Part shown: positions 1 to 6,778 of the stretch, piece by piece
How the letters are laid out: every line of letters starts with the position of its first letter
Numbering within the stretch: position 1 is the stretch's first letter
Assembly: GCA_902803355.1 (NCBI GenBank)
Contig: CADCPP010000012.1
Span: forward strand, 1 to 20,126
Direction of reading: 5' to 3'
DNA length: 20,126 nt
DNA from: an uncultured Lachnospiraceae bacterium
Lineage (GTDB): Bacteria > Bacillota > Clostridia > Lachnospirales > Lachnospiraceae
Position numbers and translations under genes: made by a program
Notes under the pieces: generated by a model
Databases searched by the model: none
Told to the model about the DNA's origin: nothing
What the model saw: only the letters and a program-made list of their open reading frames with translations

Positions 1-471
1 CTGATACAGGAACCGAAGGAACGACATGAACGACGCCCCCTTCGGAAGTCTGACCTTCAGCGAGTACACGAAGAGTACCCAGATGAAGAGATTCATGCCG
101 ATGGTCACGCAGACCATGGGCAGGATACGCTTGTACCCCATGTAGATCATGGCTGCGGGCATGAACAGCAGGGTTGCCGGGAAAAAGCCGATCACAGTCA
201 TGAGATACGCGTACAGGACGATGATCGCGAACATGATCATCGGGTTCTTGAATTCCTTGATCGTGACTTCTTTTCCGGCAGGTTTCCTGGCATTGATGAC
301 CGAGATCACGATGAGGATCGCGCCCAGCAGAATGAAGACTCCCAGAACAAACCGCGAGAACGATCTGGACTGCGCTTCCATATCGTTCACCACCGTCTGG
401 ATCCACATGAACACGCCCAGAGCAACCGTGACAATGCCGATCACAAAGTCTTGAATTCTTGTTTTGTGCAT
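1..471 (-). CDS. TctB-like small subunit of a tripartite tricarboxylate transporter, 3' end cut by window edge
   Basis: The minus strand is open for 157 codons from an ATG at 471 to the first base, with no stop. The product begins MHKTRIQDFVIGIVTVALG and has about four hydrophobic segments: residues ~8-25, ~42-60, ~78-105 and ~115-135. The stretch GFFPATLLFMPAAMIYMGYK and the ending LFVYSLKVRLPKG match the four-helix TctB (DUF1468) fold, in which the protein accompanies the large TctA permease and the periplasmic or lipoprotein binder TctC. In this family the complex imports carboxylates such as citrate or related acids. TctB proteins are usually 140-180 residues, so little is missing. The start is supported by GGAAGGAG 6 nt upstream. 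A tctA gene probably follows beyond the window, but that is inferred. Substrate unknown. Confidence 0.78.
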   Translation of the reverse strand, partial: MHKTRIQDFVIGIVTVALGVFMWIQTVVNDMEAQSRSFSRFVLGVFILLGAILIVISVINARKPAGKEVTIKEFKNPMIMFAIIVLYAYLMTVIGFFPATLLFMPAAMIYMGYKRILPMVCVTIGMNLFIWVLFVYSLKVRLPKGASFMSFLRFLYQ

Positions 472-550
472 TGTAACTCCTTCCTCTTCTATGAAATATA
501 CTTTCACATGATCAGTATCAACTTTCCGGGGCAGGACCGCATCTTTTTCG

Positions 551-567
551 TCCGGAAGCATTCCGGA
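551..567. other. Short perfect inverted repeat in the tctB leader
   Basis: TCCGGAA and TTCCGGA are separated by GCA, giving a 7-bp stem with a 3-nt loop, between the candidate promoter and the tctB-like start. There is no adjacent T-run in the direction of tctB. It could be an operator or a leader hairpin; nothing in the sequence decides this. Confidence 0.4.
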
Positions 568-612
568 GCAAAAGATTTTTAAGAATTCAGTCTCAGAAAA
601 TTAATAATGCAT

Positions 613-646
613 TGTCAATATTATAACGATGCCCCCTTTTTGTCAA
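613..646 (-). promoter_or_regulatory. Candidate sigma-A promoter for the tctB-like gene
   Basis: On the minus strand a perfect TTGACA (646-641) is followed by TATAAT at 625-620 (15-nt spacer) or by TAATAT at 623-618 (17-nt spacer). It lies about 150 nt upstream of the tctB-like start, so the leader would be long. Confidence 0.6.
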
Positions 647-780
647 GGGCCATTTCCTTCTGTTCATCAATACATTTTCGTTTTTGTGCCGTTTTTGTTC
701 GCAATTTTAACTTTTTTCCGCTTTCCTTCCGCCTTCCTGAAGCTATACGGCTCTTTTCCCGCTTTGCCGGCGTTTTTTAC

Positions 781-809
781 TTGTGATTTTTTTCCTGCCG
801 CTGTATACT
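781..809 (+). promoter_or_regulatory. Candidate promoter for the YcxB-like gene
   Basis: TTGTGA (781-786), a 17-nt spacer and TATACT (804-809) give a reasonable sigma-A promoter. The predicted start of transcription is about 24 nt before the ATG at 840. Together with the opposite promoter at 613-646 this explains the 368-bp gap 472-839, a divergent regulatory region that is otherwise AT-rich and featureless. Confidence 0.5.
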
Positions 810-839
810 CTTCTTAATTTTAAACAATGAGGTTTGTTC

Positions 840-1925
840 ATGTTCCGTTATACCGTTACCAAAGATGATTTCACGGAGATGACCGTTTATCTGATGAAGC
901 AGAAGAGCGCGAAGACGTCTTCCAAAGTCAAGCTGGTGCTCTTTACCATCGTGCAGATGGCCGTGATCGCCTGGCTGATCATTGTCGGGAAAGACGTTTC
1001 TCCCGTTATCCGCATTCTGATGGGCGTCTTTTCTCTGCTCTGGGCCGCGCAGACCATCTTTTCCTACGGATTCTACAAGGTCCGTGCGAAAATGATGCTG
1101 ACCAACCAGGCGGACAATGACAAGAGCGGCGATTTCTGGAAGGAGCACCGCCTGCAGCTGCAGGGCGACAAGGTGAACATCACCTACGGCGATAAAAAAG
1201 CGTCCGTGGAATGTGCGCAGATCACCGGTACCCAGGAGACCGAAAACCTGCTCCTTCTCATGAGCGGAAACGGGATCTTCGAGCTCGTACCGAAGACGGT
1301 CGCGGAAAAGCCGGATTTTCAGGATTTTCTGGCCGGGATCAGGAAAGCAGCCGCCGATAAATTAAAAGCAGCGCAGGAAAAGCAGCGCGCTGGCGCGTTG
1401 GAGAACGCGAGCTTCAAGGAATACCTGCCGCTTTCGGAAGAGGACGTGGCGACCGAGCTTGTCCGGATGAAGCGCCTGAGCATGCTGACCACGACTGGCT
1501 GGTCCAGGGTCAGTGTCCTGGTCATGATCATTCCTCTGATCATCCTCGCACTCGGCATTGCTGCGCGCAGCTCCCTTTATATTATCGCTGCCGTCGTCTT
1601 TTTCCTCCTGCTGAACGCCGGAACGCTGATGATCTTCACGCCCTTATATAAAAAGGTCGTGAGAAAGCAGCTGCAGCCGGCAGGCGAAGGCGGCTACCTG
1701 CTCACCGTGGCAGACGGCTTCATCAATCTTTTTACGCGCGAACACCAGTTCCGCTACAAGATCGCCCAGCTGCGCAAGGCCATGGAAGGCAAGGACGGCA
1801 CCCTGTTTCTGTTTTTCCCGAATCAGCAAATGGTCTTCGTACCGTCTTCTGTCAGCGCAGAATTCAAAAAGGCCGTGAACAACCGTCACAGCCTTTCCGA
1901 GCTCTCACATATGGATATCAAATAA
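840..1925 (+). CDS. Membrane protein with two YcxB-like halves
   Basis: This is a 361-residue protein of unknown function. Hydrophobic pairs at residues ~31-50 and ~56-77, then ~223-241 and ~246-268, are each followed by a soluble beta-rich segment. The first soluble part, with WKEHRLQL then KVNITYGDKKASVEC, resembles the YcxB-like C-terminal domain (PF14317). The second half repeats the layout: an acidic-hydrophilic start, two helices, then GFINLFTREHQFRYKIAQL and a strand ending in VFVPSSV, parallel to FELVPKTV in the first half. This suggests an ancient tandem duplication. ATG at 840 was preferred to the TTG at 834 because TGAGG sits 7 nt upstream of the ATG but only 1 nt from the TTG. It stands alone and converges on the UxaA large-subunit gene with a 5-bp gap. 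Confidence 0.7.
   Translation: MFRYTVTKDDFTEMTVYLMKQKSAKTSSKVKLVLFTIVQMAVIAWLIIVGKDVSPVIRILMGVFSLLWAAQTIFSYGFYKVRAKMMLTNQADNDKSGDFWKEHRLQLQGDKVNITYGDKKASVECAQITGTQETENLLLLMSGNGIFELVPKTVAEKPDFQDFLAGIRKAAADKLKAAQEKQRAGALENASFKEYLPLSEEDVATELVRMKRLSMLTTTGWSRVSVLVMIIPLIILALGIAARSSLYIIAAVVFFLLLNAGTLMIFTPLYKKVVRKQLQPAGEGGYLLTVADGFINLFTREHQFRYKIAQLRKAMEGKDGTLFLFFPNQQMVFVPSSVSAEFKKAVNNRHSLSELSHMDIK
1866..1895 (-). terminator. Intrinsic terminator of the leftward operon, inside the YcxB-like gene
   Basis: Read on the minus strand, AAGGCTGTGA (1895-1886) pairs with TCACGGCCTT (1878-1869) across a 7-nt loop. This is a 10-bp stem with one G-U pair, and the T-run ends at 1866. It lies 36 nt past the stop of the UxaA large-subunit gene and overlaps the last codons of the convergent gene. 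Confidence 0.6.
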
Positions 1926-1930
1926 GGTCC

Positions 1931-3142
1931 TTATTCGCACGGCAGACGGAACTTTTCCGGCAGATGATAGCCGTGCCGCCTTCCGATACAGAACAGTTCA
2001 TCACCGCCGATCGCTTCGGCGGTGGTTTTTTCCTGTCCGTTAGCGATCCTTAAGACCAGATCAAAGAGTCTTTCTCCGTTTTCCTCAACGCTTTCGCCCT
2101 TCTGGATGATGCCGCTCGCGTCAAAATCGAAGTTTTCCTGCATATGCGCGTAGGTCTTGTAGTTGCCGGTCACCTTGATGACCGGGGCAAGAGGATGTCC
2201 CGTCGGGTTGCCGCGCCCGGTGGTAAAGGCCACGATCTGCGCGCCGCAGCCGATCATCCCGGTCACCACTTCCCCGTCATGGCTTTCATAATCCATCAGG
2301 AAGAGGCCGCGTTTGCCTTTTTCCGGTGCCGTCGCATACTGCAGCACGTCCACGATGGGGCTCGTGCCGGATTTATGCACGCCGCCAAGGGCCTTTTCGA
2401 CCACGCTGGACACGCCGCCGGCGAAGTTGCCGGGTGAGATCAGTTCATTGCGGCCTTCTCCGAGGCTGGTATCGCGGCCGTTTCTGAGCAGATCCTCGAT
2501 CTCATAGATCGCGCTGTAGACCTTCTTCGCCACTTCCGGGCTCACCGCGCGCTTTGCCAGCATATCTTCGGTGCCGAGCAGTTCGTTGCATTCGCTTAAG
2601 ATCGCGCTGCCGCCCTCAGCCACCACGCGGTCAGCCATATTGCCTACGGCAGGATTTGCCGCAAGGCCGCTGGTCGCGTCCGTCCCGCCGCATTTCGTCG
2701 CAATGATCAGCTCGGAAACGTCGCAGGGAACGCGCTGCATGGCATCCACCTGCGCCTTCAGGCCTTTCGCAAGCTCGATGCCGCGGGCCACGGTATTCGT
2801 TGTCCCGCCTTCTTCCTGAATGCTCAGGTGCGCGCAGGGCTTGCCGTTTGCCCTTACCGCTTCATAAAGTTCCTGCGAAGGAAAGCGCTCGCAGCCGAGG
2901 CCGACCACCAGCACCGCACCCACATTGGGATGGCAGGCCATGGCCTTCAGCGTCCTTGCCGTCAGCTCCAGATCCAGCCCTACCTGCGCGCAGCCGACGG
3001 GATGCGCAAGCGCCACTGCGCCCGGCACGGCCGCCGCAATGCGCCGCACCGTGGTGTTTGCGCAGAAGACCGAAGGAATGATCGCCAGATAATTGCGTAC
3101 GCCCACGCGTCCGTCAGGGCGTCTGTAACCCATAAATTCCAT
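1931..3142 (-). CDS. UxaA/SuyB-family lyase, large (catalytic) subunit
   Basis: The 403-residue product matches the C-terminal catalytic part of altronate dehydratase UxaA and stand-alone relatives such as sulfolactate sulfo-lyase subunit SuyB. Family marks are GYRRPDGRVGVRN at residues 5-17, HPVGCAQ, GLGCERF, TKCGGTDATSGLAANPAVG in the middle and MIGCGAQIVAFTTGRGNPTG later. The Cys/His-rich sites fit metal-dependent elimination from hydroxy or sulfo acids. In E. coli UxaA the small and large parts are fused (about 495 residues); here they are two genes. The start overlaps the small-subunit stop by one base (TAATG), implying translational coupling. The true substrate (altronate, galactarate, sulfolactate or another acid) cannot be told from sequence alone. 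It is the last gene of the par operon. Confidence 0.85.
   Translation of the reverse strand: MEFMGYRRPDGRVGVRNYLAIIPSVFCANTTVRRIAAAVPGAVALAHPVGCAQVGLDLELTARTLKAMACHPNVGAVLVVGLGCERFPSQELYEAVRANGKPCAHLSIQEEGGTTNTVARGIELAKGLKAQVDAMQRVPCDVSELIIATKCGGTDATSGLAANPAVGNMADRVVAEGGSAILSECNELLGTEDMLAKRAVSPEVAKKVYSAIYEIEDLLRNGRDTSLGEGRNELISPGNFAGGVSSVVEKALGGVHKSGTSPIVDVLQYATAPEKGKRGLFLMDYESHDGEVVTGMIGCGAQIVAFTTGRGNPTGHPLAPVIKVTGNYKTYAHMQENFDFDASGIIQKGESVEENGERLFDLVLRIANGQEKTTAEAIGGDELFCIGRRHGYHLPEKFRLPCE
2002..2031 (+). terminator. Intrinsic terminator of the YcxB-like gene, inside the lyase gene
   Basis: CACCGCCG (2002-2009) pairs perfectly with CGGCGGTG (2017-2024) across a 7-nt loop and is followed by GTTTTTT ending at 2031. 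This is a canonical Rho-independent terminator for plus-strand transcription, about 77 nt past the YcxB-like stop and antisense to the 3' part of the lyase large-subunit gene. Confidence 0.75.
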
Positions 3143-3411
3143 TATACCTTCCCCCTGTCGCAGCCCATATTGTGATTATGGATCCAGGTGCCCACCGGGG
3201 CATCCTCCAGCATATAGCCGATCTCCTCCCGGTATTTGATCACCTTATCGCCCTTTTTTAAAGGAACAACATTGACCTTGTGGGCAAATTCCACATCCTG
3301 CAGCAGCGTTACTTTTCCGCGCGGCGTTTCGATCACGTCGCCTTTTTCCGCGTCTTCGAGGACCATCGCCACCGAATCCTCCGGAAAGATCATCATACTC
3401 CGTCTCAGCAT
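3142..3411 (-). CDS. UxaA/SuyA-family lyase, small subunit (SAF domain)
   Basis: The 89-residue product is the N-terminal SAF-domain partner of the UxaA family. It has VMVLED-like residues at the start (VAMVLEDAEKGD), the HKV motif (HKVNVVPLKKGDKVIKY) and the family ending IGYMLEDAPVGTWIHNHN. In fused UxaA and in SuyAB this domain covers the substrate site of the large part. The ATG at 3411 was chosen because AAGGAGGG lies 5 nt upstream; an in-frame longer version starting near 3507 would cross the 3461-3477 hairpin and lacks family similarity. The stop overlaps the next start (TAATG). It follows the DMT transporter gene by about 103 nt. Confidence 0.83.
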   Translation of the reverse strand: MLRRSMMIFPEDSVAMVLEDAEKGDVIETPRGKVTLLQDVEFAHKVNVVPLKKGDKVIKYREEIGYMLEDAPVGTWIHNHNMGCDRGKV

Positions 3412-3460
3412 TCTGCCCTCCTTGTTCTGCTCCGCGCCCGGCCCCGAATGAACCCTTCTT

Positions 3461-3477
3461 AAGAGGCAAAGCCTCTT
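3461..3477. other. Perfect 7-bp hairpin between transporter and lyase genes
   Basis: AAGAGGC and GCCTCTT are separated by AAA, in the 103-nt gap between the DMT transporter stop and the lyase small-subunit start. No T-run follows on the minus strand, so it is more likely a processing or stability hairpin than a terminator. Confidence 0.4.
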
Positions 3478-3514
3478 CGGGATCATTGTCCGGCCAGCAG
3501 GCCTCACAGCGGTC

Positions 3515-4453
3515 TTATTCTTCCGCCAGCCCTTCTGCCAGGCCCAGCAGCGCGATGCCGATCATCACGACCGCCACCATGATATATTGTTTCTTCGTCA
3601 GTTTTTCTTTCAGAAAGATCCTCGAGAGGATCAGCGATACGATACTGTAGGAGGCGATCATGGGCGCCGCGACCACGCCCTGCCCGCTCATGGCATAGAC
3701 GTATGCTGCCTGTCCCGCCGTTTCCAGCACGGCCGCCGTCAGACGATTCCCCTGCTTTTTCAGCACCAGACGCTCCTTTTTGATCAGGGTCAGATAGAGC
3801 AGCAGCACGATCCCCACGATCAGGAACGTAAATTCATAGGAAATATTCGCCACACTCTCGAAATTCGCTTCGGTCACGCCCACGAGCGGCGTTGCTTCCA
3901 CATCGTCCAGGTAGTAGGCATCGAAAAAGGTGCCTAACGCATCCAAAATGCAGTAAATGATCGGCATGAGGAAGGCCACAAAGCCGATCGAATACTTCTT
4001 GTTTTCCTCCGTGAGCGGATTTTCTTCCTTATCTTTCTTATATTCGATAAGACCAAGCAGAAAGATCCCTGCGCAGATCAGGACCACGCCCACCGCGGAA
4101 ATGGCGTCCATGGCCTGCCCGAGCAGCACCAGGCAAAGGATGCAGGTCACCGCGCCCGAGGAATTCTGAATAGGCGAGGAGATGGAGAGCTGCAGATAGC
4201 GCAGCCCGAAATATCCCACTGTCATGGACAGGATATACATCGCCGAGACCGGCAGATAAATGATCAGATTTCTTGGATCATAGCTGCCCTCCAGGGTAAG
4301 CAGCAGGTACAGGGCGTGCAGGCCCATCACAAAGCCCACGGCCACCGATGTCCACAGGTGAGAGTGTTTTTCTTCGGGGTCAGCCCCTTTTTTGTAAAAC
4401 AGATCCGCCGAGCCCCAGGCCAGCATGCAGATCAGTGCGAAAACAAACCACAT
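3515..4453 (-). CDS. DMT/EamA-family transporter
   Basis: This is a 312-residue integral membrane protein with about ten hydrophobic segments in two halves, as in the drug/metabolite transporter superfamily. The N-terminus MWFVFALICMLAWGSADLFY resembles the EamA opening (W-S-x-x-x). The second half has GQAAYVYAMSGQGVVAAPM and the closing helix ILSRIFLKEKLTKKQYIMVA, where the LKEKLTxxQ motif before the last helix is a typical EamA mark. A charged loop (KYKKDKEENPLTEENKK-like, residues ~138-152) separates the halves. It starts 15 nt after the DUF4446 stop with CAGGAA as ribosome site, so it is co-transcribed with parAB. Substrate unknown; the following lyase genes make an organic acid or its product a guess only. 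Confidence 0.75.
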   Translation of the reverse strand: MWFVFALICMLAWGSADLFYKKGADPEEKHSHLWTSVAVGFVMGLHALYLLLTLEGSYDPRNLIIYLPVSAMYILSMTVGYFGLRYLQLSISSPIQNSSGAVTCILCLVLLGQAMDAISAVGVVLICAGIFLLGLIEYKKDKEENPLTEENKKYSIGFVAFLMPIIYCILDALGTFFDAYYLDDVEATPLVGVTEANFESVANISYEFTFLIVGIVLLLYLTLIKKERLVLKKQGNRLTAAVLETAGQAAYVYAMSGQGVVAAPMIASYSIVSLILSRIFLKEKLTKKQYIMVAVVMIGIALLGLAEGLAEE

Positions 4454-4468
4454 AGTTAGTTCCTGACT

Positions 4469-5017
4469 TTACTCTTCATTATTTAACAGTTCTTCATCCG
4501 GGTCAAAGAAACGGTCCCGTTTTTTCATGGCCTGCATGAGCGCCGTACGCTCCTCATTGCCCAGCACAACGTCTGCCTGCCCGTTTTTGATCTCCTTGAG
4601 ATAGGTGTAGCAGCTGCTGCGGCTGTGGATGACATTGAGCAGAAAACCGTTGTTGCCAAGGTCCAGCAGCGCCAGCACGAAGCTTGCCTGGCCGCCCATG
4701 CCCTCGAAGGCATTGTATTTGACGATCCCCGTCTTCTGATACGACCCGATGAGATTCCGGTTGAAGACCCGCAGAACGTCCTTGTTGGCCTTATCCCTTT
4801 CCTCGATCGAATCCACCTTCTCGAGCAGCAAAGAGAGGGTCCCCTCCAGCGACGCGGCGTCCCTTCCGCGCATAAAAACATCAAATCTGCGGGCGATCTT
4901 CTTATACTGGATCAGAAAATAGATCATCAGAGCCATAAAGACCACGATCAGCGCAATCAGGATGATCATAATGGTATTTGAGGACATTCCCGCGTTCACC
5001 GCTGCGTTTGCTTCCAT
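4469..5017 (-). CDS. DUF4446 family protein, one N-terminal membrane helix
   Basis: The product has 182 residues. A single hydrophobic helix (residues ~14-38, IMIILIALIVVFMALMIYF) is followed by a basic IQYKKIARR, a predicted helical stretch (residues ~55-90) and the conserved core IVKYNAFEGMGGQASFVLAL-LDLGNNG and IHSRSSCYTYLKEI. That is the signature of DUF4446 (PF14584), often found next to parB in Clostridia. The soluble domain should face the cytoplasm. Function is unknown; the position after parAB suggests a link to chromosome segregation or the envelope but does not prove it. The parB stop TAG is part of its ribosome site TAGGAGA, so the genes are tightly coupled. Confidence 0.85.
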   Translation of the reverse strand: MEANAAVNAGMSSNTIMIILIALIVVFMALMIYFLIQYKKIARRFDVFMRGRDAASLEGTLSLLLEKVDSIEERDKANKDVLRVFNRNLIGSYQKTGIVKYNAFEGMGGQASFVLALLDLGNNGFLLNVIHSRSSCYTYLKEIKNGQADVVLGNEERTALMQAMKKRDRFFDPDEELLNNEE

Positions 5018-5027
5018 AAAGAATCTC

Positions 5028-5960
5028 CTATTTCAGTTTTTCCGTGATGCGTTCCAGATCTTCGACCGAATAGTAATCGATCACGATCTGGCCCCTGTCC
5101 GGCGCGCTCCGGCGAATGGCGACCTTGGTCTCCAGCGCCTTGCGCAGCTTAAGCTCCCAGTCGTCATACGCGGTCTGATCGGCGCTCTTCCAGTCGGTCT
5201 CTGCTTCTTTTTCCGGCTGATTCAGCTTCTTCACCAGTCGTTCGGTCTCCCGCACGGAAAGCTGCTTTTCCTGAATTTCCTTTGCCGCTTCCAGCTGCTT
5301 TTTCTTATCGTCAAGGCCGAGCAGCGCGCGCGCATGCCCTTCGCTTAAGGAGCCTTCCATGAGCATGGCCTGGACGTGCTTGTCCAGTTTCAGCAGACGG
5401 AGGCTGTTGGCCACGGCGCTCCGGCTCTTGGAGACCTTTGCCGCCAGCTCGTCCTGCTTCAGGCGGAAATCCTCCATCAGCTGCCGGTAAGCCTGCGCTT
5501 CCTCGATGGGGTTTAAGTCTTCCCTCTGAATATTTTCGATCAGAGCGACTTCCGTCAGCTCCTGCTCACCAAATTCCCGCACGATGGCAGGGATCTTCAG
5601 CAAGCCGGCCATCTTTGCCGCACGCCAGCGGCGCTCCCCGGCAACGATCTCAAAATGATCGCCCTTCGGTGCCACGAGAATGGGCTGGAGCACGCCGCGC
5701 TTTCCGATGGAATCGGCCAGTTCCTGCAGGGCTTCTTCGTCAAAAAGGACGCGCGGCTGACCTTCACGGGGTTCCACCTGCGAAAGAGGGATCTCCCGGA
5801 CTTTTCCACCGTTTTCCACGGAGTTTTCCACATTTTCGAGACCATTTGTGGATAAGTCCGCGGTTTTATGAGAATTTTCCGTGGTTTTTTCCACTTTTTC
5901 CTCAGGATATCCCGGAATCAGCGCGCCAAGGCCTCTTCCCAGTGCATTTTTCCTTGTCAT
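5028..5960 (-). CDS. parB: ParB/Spo0J chromosome-partitioning protein, parS-binding CTPase clamp
   Basis: The product has 310 residues. The N-terminus KNALGRGLGALIPG (residues 4-17) is the ParA-stimulating motif. Residues ~20-53 are an acidic, Asn/Glu-rich linker with VEK, VEN and VEN repeats. The CTP-binding N-domain has LQPILVAP (91-98), GERRWRA (108-114) and ENIQRE (142-147). The helix-turn-helix for parS is LKQDELAAKVSKSRSAVANS (167-186), and a C-terminal dimer domain ends the protein. ATG 5960 was chosen because GGAGA lies 7 nt upstream and it gives the family N-terminus; an in-frame ATG at 5996 is less likely. Four parS sites lie 1.6-2.4 kb upstream. The linker codons hold a DnaA-box cluster (see findings). 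Confidence 0.96.
   Translation of the reverse strand: MTRKNALGRGLGALIPGYPEEKVEKTTENSHKTADLSTNGLENVENSVENGGKVREIPLSQVEPREGQPRVLFDEEALQELADSIGKRGVLQPILVAPKGDHFEIVAGERRWRAAKMAGLLKIPAIVREFGEQELTEVALIENIQREDLNPIEEAQAYRQLMEDFRLKQDELAAKVSKSRSAVANSLRLLKLDKHVQAMLMEGSLSEGHARALLGLDDKKKQLEAAKEIQEKQLSVRETERLVKKLNQPEKEAETDWKSADQTAYDDWELKLRKALETKVAIRRSAPDRGQIVIDYYSVEDLERITEKLK
5802..5895. promoter_or_regulatory. DnaA-box-like cluster within parB linker codons
   Basis: There is one perfect DnaA box (TGTGGATAA, 5847-5855, the reverse complement of TTATCCACA) and one single-mismatch box (TTTTCCACA, 5824-5832). Three weaker copies are TTTTCCACC 5802-5810, TTTTCCACG 5812-5820 and TTTTCCACT 5887-5895. The first three are spaced 10 and 12 bp apart, about one helical turn. 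DnaA binding here is inferred from sequence only. Confidence 0.45.
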
Positions 5961-6002
5961 GATCGTTTCTCCTTGCGCCTTATGAAAACAGCGCATTCAT
6001 CT

Positions 6003-6770
6003 CTATCTTACCCGGTGATTCACAACTTCCCTGGCCAGCTGCCGGTACGCTTCGGCGCCGGCAGAGCGGGAATCGTATAAGTTGATGGGCAGGCCGTGGC
6101 TCGGTGCCTCAGCCAGCCGCACATTGCGCGGAATGATCGTCCTGTAGATATTCTGGTGGAGGTTTTCCTTCACGTTCTCCACCACCTGCATGGACAGATT
6201 GGTGCGGGCGTCATACATGGTAAACACCACGCCCTCGATCGTAAGCTTCGGGTTCAGGCTCTTCTGCACCAGGCCGATGGTATACAGCAGCTGGCTTAAG
6301 CCCTCCAGCGCGTAGTATTCGCACTGAATGGGGACCAGGACGGCATCCGCCGCCGTCATGGCGTTGATGGTCAAAAGATTCAGTGAGGGCGGACAGTCGA
6401 TCAGAATGAAATCGTACTCATCCCTGACCGCCGCAACGGCGTTTTTCAGGATATACTGACTGCCCTTCACGCCGATCAGTTCCACTTCCGCGCCGGCCAG
6501 ATGCACCGTTGAGGGCAGCACATCCACGCCGTCCATGGCGCTGGCGCAGCGGCACTCTTCGATCTCGCATTCTCCGATCATCAGCTGGTAGACGGTCCTG
6601 TCCAGATCGTCCTTGTCCAGTCCCAGGCCGCTTGAGGTATTGCCCTGCGGATCCATATCGATGGTCAGGACCTTTTTCCCCAGCTCCGCAAGGCTTGCAG
6701 AAAGATTGATGACCGTTGTCGTCTTGCCGACGCCGCCCTTCTGATTGGCTATGGCTATGATCCGGCTCAT
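6003..6770 (-). CDS. parA: ParA/Soj chromosome-partitioning ATPase
   Basis: The product has 255 residues, the usual Soj length. The deviant Walker A motif KGGVGKTT is at residues 11-18, followed by LTIDMDPQGNTSSG (switch I) and the Walker B region FILIDCPPSLN. PRNVRLAEAPSHGLPI near the C-terminus is typical of Soj. ParA binds DNA non-specifically as an ATP dimer and is stimulated by the ParB N-terminus; in Bacillus subtilis it also controls DnaA. The start is certain: the rsmG stop codon TAA runs directly into the ribosome site (TAAGGAGG), 8 nt between genes. This leaves no room for noc, which lies here in B. subtilis. Confidence 0.97.
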   Translation of the reverse strand: MSRIIAIANQKGGVGKTTTVINLSASLAELGKKVLTIDMDPQGNTSSGLGLDKDDLDRTVYQLMIGECEIEECRCASAMDGVDVLPSTVHLAGAEVELIGVKGSQYILKNAVAAVRDEYDFILIDCPPSLNLLTINAMTAADAVLVPIQCEYYALEGLSQLLYTIGLVQKSLNPKLTIEGVVFTMYDARTNLSMQVVENVKENLHQNIYRTIIPRNVRLAEAPSHGLPINLYDSRSAGAEAYRQLAREVVNHRVR

Positions 6771-6778
6771 ATTCCTCC

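Noticed and set aside
149..454. 101-codon open frame on the plus strand
   Set aside because: It is antisense to the TctB-like gene, whose opposite frame has a ribosome site, helices and family motifs.
834..839. TTG start for the YcxB-like gene
   Set aside because: The Shine-Dalgarno TGAGG is only 1 nt away, while the ATG at 840 has proper spacing.
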